Shown here: positions 52,990 through 62,512 of the stretch, in pieces | How positions within the stretch are numbered: the first letter of the stretch is position 1 | Layout: each line of letters opens with the position of its first letter | Source: Hyphomicrobium sp. | GTDB lineage: Bacteria > Pseudomonadota > Alphaproteobacteria > Rhizobiales > Hyphomicrobiaceae | Length of the DNA: 64,000 bases | Reading direction: 5' to 3' | Assembly (NCBI GenBank): GCA_019751875.1 | Contig: JAIEMV010000013.1 | Coordinates: forward strand, 62,001 to 126,000 | The notes under the pieces: generated by a model | The model's input: only the letters and a program-made list of their open reading frames with translations | Database searches by the model: none | Told to the model about the DNA's origin: nothing | Translations under genes and position numbers: made by a program

Positions 52990-53250
52990 ATGATGACAAG
53001 ATTTGCAGCCGTCGCGCTCACGCTGACACTCACGACCGAGGCTGTTTTTGCAGCACCTCCTGCGTCGAAGGATGCTTGCCTGGAGCAAGCCTTTTCGCTC
53101 GCTGAAAAAGCGGCTTCCAAGAAATTCGACACCGAGAAGCAAACGAAAATCGAAGGCATGTTGACGGCTTTGGAAACGAAATGTGCGGCCGACGATCTTG
53201 CCGGCGCAGAAAGCGACATCAAAGCCATCGAGGCAGAAATCGGCGGTTAG
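52990..53250 (+). CDS. Small exported helical protein
   Basis: An 86-aa protein: signal peptide (MMTRFAAVALTLTLTTEAVFA), then two Cys (DACLEQAF, TKCAADDL) placed to form a disulfide, and helical segments FSLAEKAASKKFDTEKQTKIEGML and LAGAESDIKAIEAEI. Amphipathic helical hairpin structure is likely. Function is unknown. Followed by a strong terminator. Confidence 0.7.
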   Translation: MMTRFAAVALTLTLTTEAVFAAPPASKDACLEQAFSLAEKAASKKFDTEKQTKIEGMLTALETKCAADDLAGAESDIKAIEAEIGG

Positions 53251-53262
53251 GCAGGAGCAAAT

Positions 53263-53303
53263 AAAAGGGCGCTGGTGGATGACACCAGCGCCCTTTTTTA
53301 GTC
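53263..53303 (+). terminator. Bidirectional intrinsic terminator
   Basis: AAAAGGGCGCTGGTG (53263-53277), loop GATGA, CACCAGCGCCCTTTT (53283-53297) followed by TTA. The A-tract and T-tract on both sides make it work in both directions; it ends the 86-aa gene and the convergent cytochrome P450 gene. Confidence 0.92.
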
Positions 53304-53319
53304 GCGATCAGGTTTTCGA

Positions 53320-54687
53320 TCAGCTCAGTTCGCGGACCCGGAACATGAGGCCGCCTTTGGGCGTCAGCGTCACGGTGCCGGAGAAGCCCGGCGGTTCCTT
53401 GCCGAGGTATTCGGGGCGGAAGCGGCGCAAGAGCATGGAGAGGGCGAGCGTGTTTTCGACCTGGCTCATGGCGCCGCCGATGCACGAGCGCTTGCCGCCA
53501 CCGAAGGGAAGATAGGAATATTTCACCTGACCCTTGGTGCCGCCCATCCAGCGCTCGGGGCGGAACTCTTCCGGTTCAGGCCAGAACTTCGCGTTGTGGT
53601 GGGCACCGTAGGCAAACATCACCACGCGATCGCCGGGCTTGATCTCCTTGCCGCCAATAACATCTTCCTTGGTTGCGACGCGAATAAGACCCCAGATGGG
53701 CGGGTAGATCCGCATCGTCTCCTGAATGACGGCTCGGGTGTACGCGAGCGCGGAATAGTCCGCAGCGGTCGGTTCGCGGTCGCCGTAAACGGTTTCGCCT
53801 TCCTTGCGAATGCGGTCGGCGGCTTCCGGGTGCTTTGATGTGAGATACATCGCCCAGGCGAGCGTGAGCGCGGTCGTTTCCGTACCTGCCCAAAGGTATT
53901 GCTTGAGTTCGTCGACGGCCTGCTGCTGGTCGAATTCAGGAACGCTCGGATCGGCGACCACCGCTTCGATCATTTTCAGAAGGGTCCGCTCGCGCTCCTC
54001 GTTCGGGTTCTGCGCGAACACGGCGGGGGGAACACTCGCCCAGATTTCCATCGCCTTGGCGGCGTTCTCATCCGTGATTTTAACGCCGTCCTCACCGTGC
54101 AGCACGCGCATGCGGATGGCTTTGTGCTCCATCACATCGGTGTAGGTCTTGACGCACTTGAAGACGAAATGCGGATTGAAAGGCATGTCACGATCGAACA
54201 GCGCCTTGCAGATCATGTCGGCGGCGAGCGTCCAGGTCTGTTCGACCATTTCGAATTCTTCGCCGGTTTCGGCGAGCTTCGACCACAGGTCCATTTTGGT
54301 GCGAATGGCCTGAAGGAAATACGGGATGTATTCGGCGAACATATCCGGATGAAATGCCGGCTGCTGCGGCATGCGGATTTTTTGCCAGAGCGCACCGTCG
54401 TGCGTGATCATGGACTTGCCGAAAACGGGCTTCAAACCATCGAAGTACTTGATGTAGTCATCGGCTTTTGAGACGAGCACGTGCTTGAAGTGCTCGGGCT
54501 CGGTGAGGAAGACGACGCGCTGGTCGGCGATGTTGACAGCAATGACGGGACCATAGCGGTCGGACATCATTTGAAGCGTCTGCATTGGATTGTCGGGGTT
54601 GCCTTTCGACAAGGCCGATAGCTTGAACCAGATGCTATTTGCTTCACCAAGACCCTGTGTATGGCCCAGTTTTTGTTGAATCGTCAT
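53320..54687 (-). CDS. Cytochrome P450
   Basis: The 455-aa monooxygenase shows all the diagnostic motifs: I-helix AGTETTALTLAWAMY, ExxR in QETMRIYPPIWGL, PERF-like FRPERWMGG, and the heme-ligand loop PFGGGKRSCIG. It is nearer the type with PFGGGKRSCIG (CYP102/CYP4-like) than to soluble camphor-type P450s. No redox partner is adjacent. The start at 54687 is the ATG of MTIQQKLGHTQ; the 64-codon upstream extension is not convincing. Substrate unknown. Confidence 0.93.
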   Translation of the reverse strand: MTIQQKLGHTQGLGEANSIWFKLSALSKGNPDNPMQTLQMMSDRYGPVIAVNIADQRVVFLTEPEHFKHVLVSKADDYIKYFDGLKPVFGKSMITHDGALWQKIRMPQQPAFHPDMFAEYIPYFLQAIRTKMDLWSKLAETGEEFEMVEQTWTLAADMICKALFDRDMPFNPHFVFKCVKTYTDVMEHKAIRMRVLHGEDGVKITDENAAKAMEIWASVPPAVFAQNPNEERERTLLKMIEAVVADPSVPEFDQQQAVDELKQYLWAGTETTALTLAWAMYLTSKHPEAADRIRKEGETVYGDREPTAADYSALAYTRAVIQETMRIYPPIWGLIRVATKEDVIGGKEIKPGDRVVMFAYGAHHNAKFWPEPEEFRPERWMGGTKGQVKYSYLPFGGGKRSCIGGAMSQVENTLALSMLLRRFRPEYLGKEPPGFSGTVTLTPKGGLMFRVRELS

Positions 54688-54830
54688 GCCATCGTCTCCG
54701 AGCCGCTGATGTGCGGCTGCCTTTCCGGTCCGTCCCGGCGATCCCTGGTCACGAAACTCGCTTACGCCGCATGAACTGGGACGAGGGCCACGCCGTTCAC
54801 TCGCGCGGGTCACTTCATATATCCCGCGGG

Positions 54831-54859
54831 GGTGTTGAACCGTTCGGTGAACTAACACC
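54831..54859. promoter_or_regulatory. Inverted repeat upstream of cytochrome P450
   Basis: GGTGTT at 54831-54836 pairs with AACACC at 54854-54859, and inside it is ACCGTTCGGT. The imperfect dyad lies about 145 bases upstream of the P450 start, so it could be an operator; no regulator gene is adjacent. Confidence 0.3.
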
Positions 54860-54948
54860 GTGGTCACGGGAGTGTCCATGAGACGGGCTCGTACCGCGTC
54901 AATTTATCGGAGAAGGTAACCAAACGGGCACGCTTAATCCCCAACAAA

Positions 54949-55605
54949 TCAAATTTGCGGTGAAAATTGTGCCCACAATCCGTTAACGTCCGAAACAATC
55001 GAGGATTTGTTGCCATTGACGGTGATCAAACCGGCCGCGAACAGTTCAAGAATGCGCGGGTAGAGCAGATGTTCCGCGGCTAATACGCGCTCGCCTAAAG
55101 TCACCGCGGTGTCGTCAGGCAAAACCGGGACCGCAGCTTGGCCAAGGATGGGGCCTTCGTCCATCTCCGGGCGAACCAGATGGACCGTACAGCCGGCGAA
55201 CTTCACGCCCGCTTCCAAGGCGCGCGCATGCGTGTCCAGGCCCTTGAACGCGGGCAGAAGGGCCGGGTGAATGTTCAACATGCGATCGCGCCATGATTCG
55301 ACGAAAGCCGGCGTCATCAGACGCATGAAGCCTGCGAGGCAGACGAGGTCAACGCGCGAGGCCGCCAAGACGCTTTGAATCTGGCCTTCGAAGTGGGCGC
55401 GGCTTTCGTAGAGCTTGTGGTCCATGGCGAGTGCGGGAATGCCCTGATCTTTCGCCCAGACGATGCCGGGAGCATCCGGGCGATTGGAAATGACGACGAC
55501 GATTTCGGCGGGATAATCCGGCCGGCGCGCGGCTTCGACGAGGCTCTTCATGTTGGAGCCACGACCGGAAATGAGAATGGCGGTGCGCTTTTTCGGATTG
55601 GTCAT
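54949..55605 (-). CDS. purN: Phosphoribosylglycinamide formyltransferase
   Basis: Third step of purine synthesis, transferring a formyl group from 10-formyltetrahydrofolate (218 aa). Motifs are ISGRGSNMKSL, CLAGFMRLMTPAFVE, the catalytic NIHPALLPAFKGLDTHARAL with Asn and His, and GCTVHLVRPEMDEGPILGQAAVPV. Length is normal. The start ATG at 55605 begins MTNPKKRTAIL. purM, usually its neighbour, is not in the window. Confidence 0.96.
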   Translation of the reverse strand: MTNPKKRTAILISGRGSNMKSLVEAARRPDYPAEIVVVISNRPDAPGIVWAKDQGIPALAMDHKLYESRAHFEGQIQSVLAASRVDLVCLAGFMRLMTPAFVESWRDRMLNIHPALLPAFKGLDTHARALEAGVKFAGCTVHLVRPEMDEGPILGQAAVPVLPDDTAVTLGERVLAAEHLLYPRILELFAAGLITVNGNKSSIVSDVNGLWAQFSPQI

Positions 55606-55694
55606 GCTCGGTCCGGTTTCGCCCATAAGTCGTGGCGAAGCGCATAGCACGGACGCCCGCGCGGCGGGAACCTCAGCGGACTGGCGCGCGACGA

Positions 55695-56120
55695 CTATTT
55701 CTGCTGGATGCTCTCGAGGTAGCCGACGAGGGCGTCGATCAGGGCGCGCGCCCGCTTGTCGACTTCGGCCGGATCTTCGCCAGGGTCGCCGGTCTTGCGG
55801 TACCGGTCGCCCCAGACCGGCATGTCGCGTTTACCATGGGCGGGGATGACGCCGCGTCCGTCGATCATGTCGTAAATGGCGCGCGCTGGGAAATCGCCGC
55901 CGTTTCGGGCCGCGATTTGCGTGAGATCGGCGGGCATCGCGGACAGGGTGCGAGCCTTGGGGCCGTCGCCTTTGCCATCGAGGCCGTGACAGGACATGCA
56001 GGCAAGCTCGTATTCAGTCAGCCCGATGGGATCTTCGCCCTCGCCTTCTTGCGAGAAGGCGTGAGAGCCGATCATGGCTAATGAAAGTGCGGTGGCGATG
56101 AACGTGGGGCTATGACGCAT
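55695..56120 (-). CDS. Class I c-type cytochrome, monoheme
   Basis: A 141-aa secreted cytochrome with a signal peptide (MRHSPTFIATALSLAMIGSHAFSQ), the heme motif CMSCH with GLDGKGDGP, and the likely Met axial ligand in DMPVWGDRY. An ARNGGDFPARAIYDMIDGRG block precedes it. Soluble periplasmic electron carrier. The start at 56120 gives MRHSPTF; MLTHMRH twelve bases earlier is also possible. It lies 89 bases from purN. Confidence 0.9.
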   Translation of the reverse strand: MRHSPTFIATALSLAMIGSHAFSQEGEGEDPIGLTEYELACMSCHGLDGKGDGPKARTLSAMPADLTQIAARNGGDFPARAIYDMIDGRGVIPAHGKRDMPVWGDRYRKTGDPGEDPAEVDKRARALIDALVGYLESIQQK

Positions 56121-56176
56121 ATGTGTGAGCATTCTTACATGGTGACGTGGGGGCCCTGGCGCTGCCTTGATTCCAA

Positions 56177-57106
56177 TCAAGTGCCGGTCGGTTGCGCAAG
56201 CGCGCGTTCTGTCAAGAATGCGTCCAATTCGGCGCGCGTGGGGAGGCCAGAGCGGGCACCCAGACCCAGGCAACTGAGCGCAGCCGCGGCGGATGCCAGG
56301 CGCGCGCATTCGGTTTCGGTGTAGCCTTCGGTGAGCGCCCATGTGAAGGCGCCGTGGAACGCGTCGCCAGCGCCGGTCGTGTCGCGCGCCTGGACAGCGA
56401 AAGCCGGCTGGTGATGCCCGATGCCGTCGCGGTCCATCCACGTGTAGCCATCGGGGCCACGGGTGACGCCGACGTGGCGGGCGCCTTGCGCGATGAGAGA
56501 CCGCAGGCGGTGTTCGGTGTCGCGGCCGGGTATGAAGGCTTCGAGGGCGGGGGCCGACGCGATCACGTAGTCCGTGAGATGGGCAACATCGCTGAGAAGG
56601 CGGCCCGAGCCCATGTCGAGGTCGACCAGCGTGGGAACTTGGTGTGCCCGCGCGGCTTCGAAGGTTGCGCGGGTGCCTTCAATCCAGGACAGATCGCTGA
56701 GAACGGCGCCGGCGTCCGCAATGTCGTTCAGCGGGAGCCAGTCGGCCGTCATGGGCATGGCGTGGTCGTCCTCGCTGACGATGAAGCGTTCGCCGGATGC
56801 GTCGACGATGACGGCTGCCGTCGCGGACCGGGCGCCCGCATACACCTTCACGTGGCTGATATCGATGCCGAACCGCTCGAGTTCATGGAGGATCATCTGG
56901 CTTGCGGGGTCGGATCCGACGCGGCTCCAGAGGCTTACGTCGCCTCCCAGGCGCGCTGCGGCCGAGGCGGCATTGGCAGCCATGCCGCCGCCGCTCGTGA
57001 TGTGCTCGCGAGCGCGGACCTTGGTCGGCTTCGGCGGGAAGGCGTCGATGCGATAGACAAAGTCCAGGGCCGCGTGGCCGATGACGATCAGGCGTTTGCC
57101 GGGCAT
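56177..57106 (-). CDS. PfkB-family carbohydrate kinase
   Basis: The 309-aa ribokinase-fold enzyme has an N-terminal IGHAALDFVYRIDAFP, the substrate motif GGGMAANAASAAARLGG, and the second PfkB signature DTTGAGDAFHGAF with the catalytic Asp. Substrate is uncertain; the DFVY opening and short HAMP-like insert recall sulfofructose or adenosine-type kinases, but no clear partner is nearby. The minus-strand gene is followed by the cytochrome c gene after 56 bases. Confidence 0.85.
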   Translation of the reverse strand: MPGKRLIVIGHAALDFVYRIDAFPPKPTKVRAREHITSGGGMAANAASAAARLGGDVSLWSRVGSDPASQMILHELERFGIDISHVKVYAGARSATAAVIVDASGERFIVSEDDHAMPMTADWLPLNDIADAGAVLSDLSWIEGTRATFEAARAHQVPTLVDLDMGSGRLLSDVAHLTDYVIASAPALEAFIPGRDTEHRLRSLIAQGARHVGVTRGPDGYTWMDRDGIGHHQPAFAVQARDTTGAGDAFHGAFTWALTEGYTETECARLASAAAALSCLGLGARSGLPTRAELDAFLTERALAQPTGT

Positions 57107-57335
57107 TTGGGGGCTCGAATAAGGAGCGGATAGGGCTCAGCGACGGTATTTGGGGATCGCCTGCGGCGCCAGTACTTGCTGTCGGTAGGGTGTGCGGGCG
57201 ACATTCTTTAGACCGTGACGTTGCGTGCTTTGCATTCACCCATGGCGGCACTTAAATGCGGGTGAGCCGTGCTTCCGGCCGCGTGGCGTCAAGACGATCG
57301 GCAACTCGAGATTCGATAGTGGTATAAGCGCGGCA

Positions 57336-60152
57336 ATGCCCCCATCCTTTTTGCCTCTCATTCTTCTCGCCCCGTTTGCGGGCATCCTGGCTGTGGCGCT
57401 GACGGCGCGAGTTTCGCGGAAGCTGGCGGCATGGACGGCTGGTGTTGCGATGGCAGCGGGACTGGCGCCGGCTTTGAAACTCGCGCCGGAGGTGTTCGCG
57501 GGCGGTGTGGTGCATTGGCGGGTGGCCTGGCTTCCCGAGTGGGGGCTCGATCTGGCGCTGCGCTTCGATGGACTGGGGCTTCTGTTCACGGGCCTCATTC
57601 TCGGCATCGGCGTGATGATCGTTCTCTACGCAGCCTACTACCTGCCGAAGTACGACGATCTTGGCAGGTTCTACATGTCGTTGCTCGGATTTGCGGGCGG
57701 CATGCTCGGCATTGTGCTGGCCGAAAACATCATTCTGATGGTCGTATTCTGGGAGGTGACAAGTCTCACCTCCTTCCTCCTCATCGCCTACAAATACCAG
57801 CAAGTCGAGGCACGGATTTCGGCGCGGATGGCGCTGGCCGTGACAGGTGGTGGAGGGTTGGCGCTGCTGGCAGGCGCGCTTCTCTTGGGCGACGTGGCAG
57901 GCAGTTTCGATTTCAGCGTGATCGAGGAGCGGGGGGCTCTGGTGCGCGCCGACGGGCTCTATCCCGTCATTCTCATTCTGTTTCTGCTCGGTGCGTTCAC
58001 GAAGTCGGCGCAGTTTCCATTCCACTTCTGGCTGCCGAACGCGATGGCGGCGCCGACGCCGGTCTCGGCGTATCTGCATTCGGCGACGATGGTGAAGGCT
58101 GGCGTGTTTCTGCTGGCGAGGATGTATCCGGTGCTGGCGGGGACAGACCTCTGGTTCGTGACTGTTACGACGGTCGGCGCCATCACATTCGTCTACGGGG
58201 CATACGTTGCGCTGCTAAAGCATGATCTCAAAGGGCTGCTCGCCTATTCGACGGTGAGCCATCTGGGTCTCATCACGCTGCTGTTCGGCCTCGATACCCC
58301 CCTCGCGGCAGTAGCGGCCGTTTTCCACATCATCAATCACGCGATCTTCAAGGCATCTCTGTTCATGTCGGCGGGCATCATCGACCATGAGACCGGCACG
58401 CGCGACATGCGCCGGATGGGCGGCCTGTTCAAGACGATGCCGCGAACCGCGGTGCTCGGTATTCTCGCGGCGGGATCGATGGCGGGCGTGCCTCTGCTGA
58501 ACGGCTTCCTGTCGAAGGAAATGTTCTTCACGGCGGCTGTGGCACACGAGAATTTTGGAGGAGCGGCTTACATCCTCCCGGTGGTCGCAACGCTCGGCGG
58601 GATGTTGGGCGTTGCGTATTCGGTGCGCTTCGTGTGGGACGTGTTCTTCGACGGTCCACCGAAGCCTATGCCGAAGACGCCGCACGAGCCGCCGATGTGG
58701 ATGCGTCTGCCGGTCGAAGTGCTGGTCGCTCTGGTGCTGATCGTCGGTTTCCTGCCGCAGGTCGTCGTGGGGCCGATCCTGTTGTCAGCGTCAGAAGCGG
58801 TATTGCCGGGCGCCGTACCGCAGATCAAGCTGGCGGTGTGGCATGGTTTCAATCTGCCGCTGGCGATGACGGTGATCGCCTTCGGGCTGGGTGTTCTGCA
58901 GTTTACGCGGCGGCATACGCTTTATGCTTGGCAGGAGCGGTTTGCGTGGTCGCTGACCAGCCCGGTCGCGTTCGAGCGCTTTTACCGAGGCGCGACGAGG
59001 TTTTCGAGCGCAGTCATGGCGCTGTCGGGTGCGCGGTCGCTGCAGCGAAATCTGGTGCTGTTCTTCTCATTTCTGCTTGTCGCGGGCGCCTGGGCTTGGG
59101 TGAAAACGGAACGGGCAAGCGACGGTGGCGCCACGCTGATCGGCTCGACACCGGTGATGCCGATAGATGCGGCGTCTTCGGCGGCCTTCGCGATACTCAT
59201 ATTTGCAGCGTGTTCGACAGTGTTCCTGCGGCACAACCGATTGCTGGCGGTGATCTTTCTGAGCGTCGCGGGAACGATCGTGTCGTTGGCGTTCCTGCGC
59301 TTTAATGCACCCGATCTGGCGCTCACTCAGCTCACAGTCGAAGTGGTCACGATCGTACTCCTGCTCATGAGTCTGCGGTATCTGCCGCCTAGGCCGCCTA
59401 AGCAGAGTTCCGATTTGCGGAGGTTGCGCGACTGGATGATTGCGATGGCTGCTGGGACCGGGGTGACGGTCATGGCGTTCGCCATGCTGACGCGGCCTTA
59501 CGACACCATCGCGGGCTATCACATGGCAAATGCAAAGCCTGGGGGCGGCGGCACAAACGTCGTCAACGTCATTCTGGTCGATTTTCGCGGTTACGATACG
59601 CTGGGGGAGATCACGGTGCTCGCGATGGCTGCGCTCGGGCTTTGTGCACTTCTGGCCGGCGTGCGCATGACGCAACCGCAAAGCTCGCCGCCTCTGCTTA
59701 CTGAACGCAGCACGATCATGCTGTCGGAATTGATGCGGCCGTTGTTGCCGCTGTCAATGGCCGTCGCCGTCTACATCTTCCTGCGCGGGCACAACCTGCC
59801 GGGTGGCGGATTTATTGCCGGGCTTGTCGCGGCGATCGCGCTGATGCTGCAATACGTAGCGAGCGGAATGGATTTTGCGACTGAGCGGCTCAGGGTCAAC
59901 TACGTGCGGTTGCTCGGTGCTGGGCTAGGTATTTCGACGCTGACGGGCATGGCCAGTTTCGTGTTCGGAAACCCTTTCCTGACATCGACGCATGGATACG
60001 TGACGCCGCCGCTGATCGACAAGTTTGAACTCGCCTCTGCGATGGCGTTCGATCTCGGCGTGTTCCTGGTGGTGGTCGGCACAGTGCTCCTGGCAATGAC
60101 CGTGATCGCCGGATTGAAACGGGCCGAACAGCCTGCGCCGGGGGAGGGATAA
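57336..60152 (+). CDS. mrpA: Mrp antiporter subunit A fused to subunit B
   Basis: The 938-aa membrane protein is the large subunit of the Mrp (Mnh/Pha) monovalent cation/H+ antiporter. The N-terminal 500 residues are NuoL-like with WEVTSLTSFLLIAYKY, KSAQFPFHFWLPNAMAAPTPVSAYLHSATMVKAG and HDLKGLLAYSTVSHLG. The middle carries the DUF4040/MbhD-like block, and the last 150 residues are MnhB-like (FLRGHNLPGGGFIAGLVAAIALMLQ). An AB fusion is normal for alphaproteobacterial pha systems. The start is the ATG at 57336. It begins the whole mrp operon. Confidence 0.95.
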   Translation: MPPSFLPLILLAPFAGILAVALTARVSRKLAAWTAGVAMAAGLAPALKLAPEVFAGGVVHWRVAWLPEWGLDLALRFDGLGLLFTGLILGIGVMIVLYAAYYLPKYDDLGRFYMSLLGFAGGMLGIVLAENIILMVVFWEVTSLTSFLLIAYKYQQVEARISARMALAVTGGGGLALLAGALLLGDVAGSFDFSVIEERGALVRADGLYPVILILFLLGAFTKSAQFPFHFWLPNAMAAPTPVSAYLHSATMVKAGVFLLARMYPVLAGTDLWFVTVTTVGAITFVYGAYVALLKHDLKGLLAYSTVSHLGLITLLFGLDTPLAAVAAVFHIINHAIFKASLFMSAGIIDHETGTRDMRRMGGLFKTMPRTAVLGILAAGSMAGVPLLNGFLSKEMFFTAAVAHENFGGAAYILPVVATLGGMLGVAYSVRFVWDVFFDGPPKPMPKTPHEPPMWMRLPVEVLVALVLIVGFLPQVVVGPILLSASEAVLPGAVPQIKLAVWHGFNLPLAMTVIAFGLGVLQFTRRHTLYAWQERFAWSLTSPVAFERFYRGATRFSSAVMALSGARSLQRNLVLFFSFLLVAGAWAWVKTERASDGGATLIGSTPVMPIDAASSAAFAILIFAACSTVFLRHNRLLAVIFLSVAGTIVSLAFLRFNAPDLALTQLTVEVVTIVLLLMSLRYLPPRPPKQSSDLRRLRDWMIAMAAGTGVTVMAFAMLTRPYDTIAGYHMANAKPGGGGTNVVNVILVDFRGYDTLGEITVLAMAALGLCALLAGVRMTQPQSSPPLLTERSTIMLSELMRPLLPLSMAVAVYIFLRGHNLPGGGFIAGLVAAIALMLQYVASGMDFATERLRVNYVRLLGAGLGISTLTGMASFVFGNPFLTSTHGYVTPPLIDKFELASAMAFDLGVFLVVVGTVLLAMTVIAGLKRAEQPAPGEG

Positions 60153-60153
60153 C

Positions 60154-60483
60154 ATGGAAGCTCTCGTGTCGGTGGCGCTCGGCTTGCTCACAGCGTGCGG
60201 CGTCTATCTGATTCTGCGGCCGACGACCTTCTCCGTGATCCTGGGCTTGTCGCTGCTCTCCTATGCGGTCAACGTGCTGATCTTCGTCGGCGCGCGGCTA
60301 AAGTCCACGGCGCCGCCTCTGACGATCCCGGGCCTTTCGAATCAAACCGATCCGTTGCCTCAGGCGCTCGTGCTGACGGCGATCGTGATCGGGTTCGGCA
60401 TGACGGCGTATCTCGTGGCGCTGGCCTTAAAGAGTAAGGCGGAGAGCGGCAGCGATCACGTCAATGCAGGCGGTGAGCGATGA
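60154..60483 (+). CDS. mrpC: Mrp antiporter subunit C
   Basis: The 109-aa NuoK-like subunit with three TM helices: LVSVALGLLTACGVYLIL, SVILGLSLLSYAVNVLIFVGARL and PLPQALVLTAIVIGFGMTAYLVAL, which contains the conserved QALVLTAIVIG. It starts one base after the mrpA stop and overlaps mrpD (ATGA). Confidence 0.94.
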   Translation: MEALVSVALGLLTACGVYLILRPTTFSVILGLSLLSYAVNVLIFVGARLKSTAPPLTIPGLSNQTDPLPQALVLTAIVIGFGMTAYLVALALKSKAESGSDHVNAGGER

Positions 60484-62018
60484 TGGCTCATTTGCCGATT
60501 TTACCAGTGCTCATTCCGCTGGCCGCGGCAGTGTTACTGCTTGCCGCGAATGCGGGTCTGGCTGTGACGCGCGCGATCTCGGTTGCATCGCTGATTCTGC
60601 TGGCGGCCGTGGGTGCGGTGCTGCTCGAGGCGGCGAGCGACGGAACCCTTCGCGTCTATCGCCTGGGAGATTGGCCGGCGCCTTACGGCATTGTTCTGGT
60701 GCTCGACCGGCTGTCCGCGCTGATGGTCGCGCTGACGTGTTTTCTGGGTGTGGCGGTCGTGCTGGCCGCCCTTTCCGGGACCGACACGCGGGGGCGGTAT
60801 TTTCATGCGTTCTTGCAGTTTCAGATGATGGGGCTCAACGGCGCTTTCTTGACGGGTGACTTGTTCAACCTCTTCGTGTTTTTCGAAATCCTGCTTCTCG
60901 CGTCCTATGGCCTTTTGGTTCACGGTGGGGGATTAGAGCGCGCACAGGCGGGCATCGCTTACGTGGTGCTGAATTTGAGTGGCTCGGCGCTCTTTCTCGT
61001 GGCGCTCGGGCTGCTTTATGGATTCCTCGGCACGCTCAACATGGCAGACTTTGGCGTCGTGTTGCAGTCTGTCTCGCCGGCGGATCAGGGCGTCGTGGCG
61101 GTGATGTGCATGTTGCTCGTCACGGTGTTCTTGCTCAAGGCGGCGGTGTTGCCGATTGGTTTCTGGCTGCCGCATGTGTACACCGCGGCCACGCTGCCGG
61201 TCGCGGCGCTGTTCGTGATCATGACCAAAGTAGGAATCTATGCGGTGTTGCGCGTCACGACTATCGGCTTGGCGGCGGCGCCCTTCACTGCGGACCTGTT
61301 GCAGCCGTGGCTGACTTGGCTGGCACTGGGGACGATTGCGCTCGGATGCGTCGGCATGTTTGCGGCGTCGACACTCGGTGTGGTGATCGCGAACCTTGTG
61401 ATTATCTCGGGCGGCACGCTTCTGCTGGCAGTGGCGGAGCCGACTGTCCCTTCGATCGCGGCGGCGCTTTACTATCTCGTGCAGACATCACTTGTAACGG
61501 CGGCGCTGTTCCTCCTCGCAGATGCGCTGTCGCGGCAACGGGGAGATGTTGCCGACCGCTTCACTGACGGTCCCAGGTTGCAGAGTTTCACAGCAATTGG
61601 TCTGATTTATCTTGTCATCGGTGTTGCTGCGTGCGGCGCGCCACCGCTGTCGGGGTTTCTCGGCAAGATCATGGTGATGCAGGCGATGAGCGGTTCGACG
61701 CATCCGGTACTCGTTTGGACGGCGCTCATCGTCTCGGGCTTTGCTGCGGCATTGGTATTGGCTCGCGCAGCCAGCGTGTTTTTCTGGGAACCGGGCGCTC
61801 CCGGGATCGCTGACCGGCCAGACGTGCTGTACGTGCCCGCGCGGGGGCTATCGACGGCGCTGGTGGTGATGTTTGGCGCTGTGGTCGCGGTGAGTTTTGC
61901 TGCCGCGCCCGTATCTAGTTATGCGCGGGCAACGGCGGAACAAATCCTGGCGCGGGAGGCGTATGTGCCAGCGGTGCTCGGTGATCCGGCTGCGGTGCAG
62001 AGGGAGCGCCGGCCATGA
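60480..62018 (+). CDS. mrpD: Mrp antiporter subunit D
   Basis: The 512-aa NuoM/N-like subunit. It has about 14 TM helices, the Glu in LFVFFEILLLASYGLLV, the Lys in LLVTVFLLKAAVLPIGFWLPHVYTAA, and GAPPLSGFLGKIMVM. It probably participates directly in proton translocation. It overlaps both neighbours by four bases. Confidence 0.95.
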   Translation: MMAHLPILPVLIPLAAAVLLLAANAGLAVTRAISVASLILLAAVGAVLLEAASDGTLRVYRLGDWPAPYGIVLVLDRLSALMVALTCFLGVAVVLAALSGTDTRGRYFHAFLQFQMMGLNGAFLTGDLFNLFVFFEILLLASYGLLVHGGGLERAQAGIAYVVLNLSGSALFLVALGLLYGFLGTLNMADFGVVLQSVSPADQGVVAVMCMLLVTVFLLKAAVLPIGFWLPHVYTAATLPVAALFVIMTKVGIYAVLRVTTIGLAAAPFTADLLQPWLTWLALGTIALGCVGMFAASTLGVVIANLVIISGGTLLLAVAEPTVPSIAAALYYLVQTSLVTAALFLLADALSRQRGDVADRFTDGPRLQSFTAIGLIYLVIGVAACGAPPLSGFLGKIMVMQAMSGSTHPVLVWTALIVSGFAAALVLARAASVFFWEPGAPGIADRPDVLYVPARGLSTALVVMFGAVVAVSFAAAPVSSYARATAEQILAREAYVPAVLGDPAAVQRERRP

Positions 62019-62512
62019 GTTTGCGCGAACGCCTGTTGCCGCAACCTGTACTGACGCTGGTCATCGCTACGCTGTGGCTCGTGCTCGCGTCGGATGCAAG
62101 CGCGGGGAATATTCTGCTCGGGCTGACGATCGGGCTGCTGATCCCGCCCTTTACGTCGGTATTCTGGCCGGGTCGGCCGCATACGTTCCGTTTGGGTCCG
62201 GCTCTTCGGCTGTTGATTGTCGTACTCTATGACGTCCTCGTCGCGAACATTGCGGTGGCGCGGATCGTGCTCGGGAATGTCGATAGGATCAGGCCGGCTT
62301 TCGTGGATGTGCCGCTCGATACGGCCGATTCCTATGTCGCAACTATTCTCGGCAGCATCATCACGCTGACGCCGGGCACACTGACGATTGACATCGACAT
62401 GGAGAAGCGGGTGGCGCACATCCACGCGCTTGATGTGCAGGACAGCTCGATGCTGATTGCGGAAATCAAAAAGCGCTACGAGGCGCCGCTAAAGGAGATT
62501 TTCGGATGCTGA
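62015..62512 (+). CDS. mrpE: Mrp antiporter subunit E
   Basis: The 165-aa subunit has two N-terminal TM helices, PQPVLTLVIATLWLVLASDAS and ILLGLTIGLLIPPF, a third (LRLLIVVLYDVLVANIAVARIV) and the conserved SIITLTPGTLTIDIDMEKRVAHIHALD, a classic MrpE signature. The start ATG overlaps the mrpD stop. Confidence 0.94.
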   Translation: MSLRERLLPQPVLTLVIATLWLVLASDASAGNILLGLTIGLLIPPFTSVFWPGRPHTFRLGPALRLLIVVLYDVLVANIAVARIVLGNVDRIRPAFVDVPLDTADSYVATILGSIITLTPGTLTIDIDMEKRVAHIHALDVQDSSMLIAEIKKRYEAPLKEIFGC

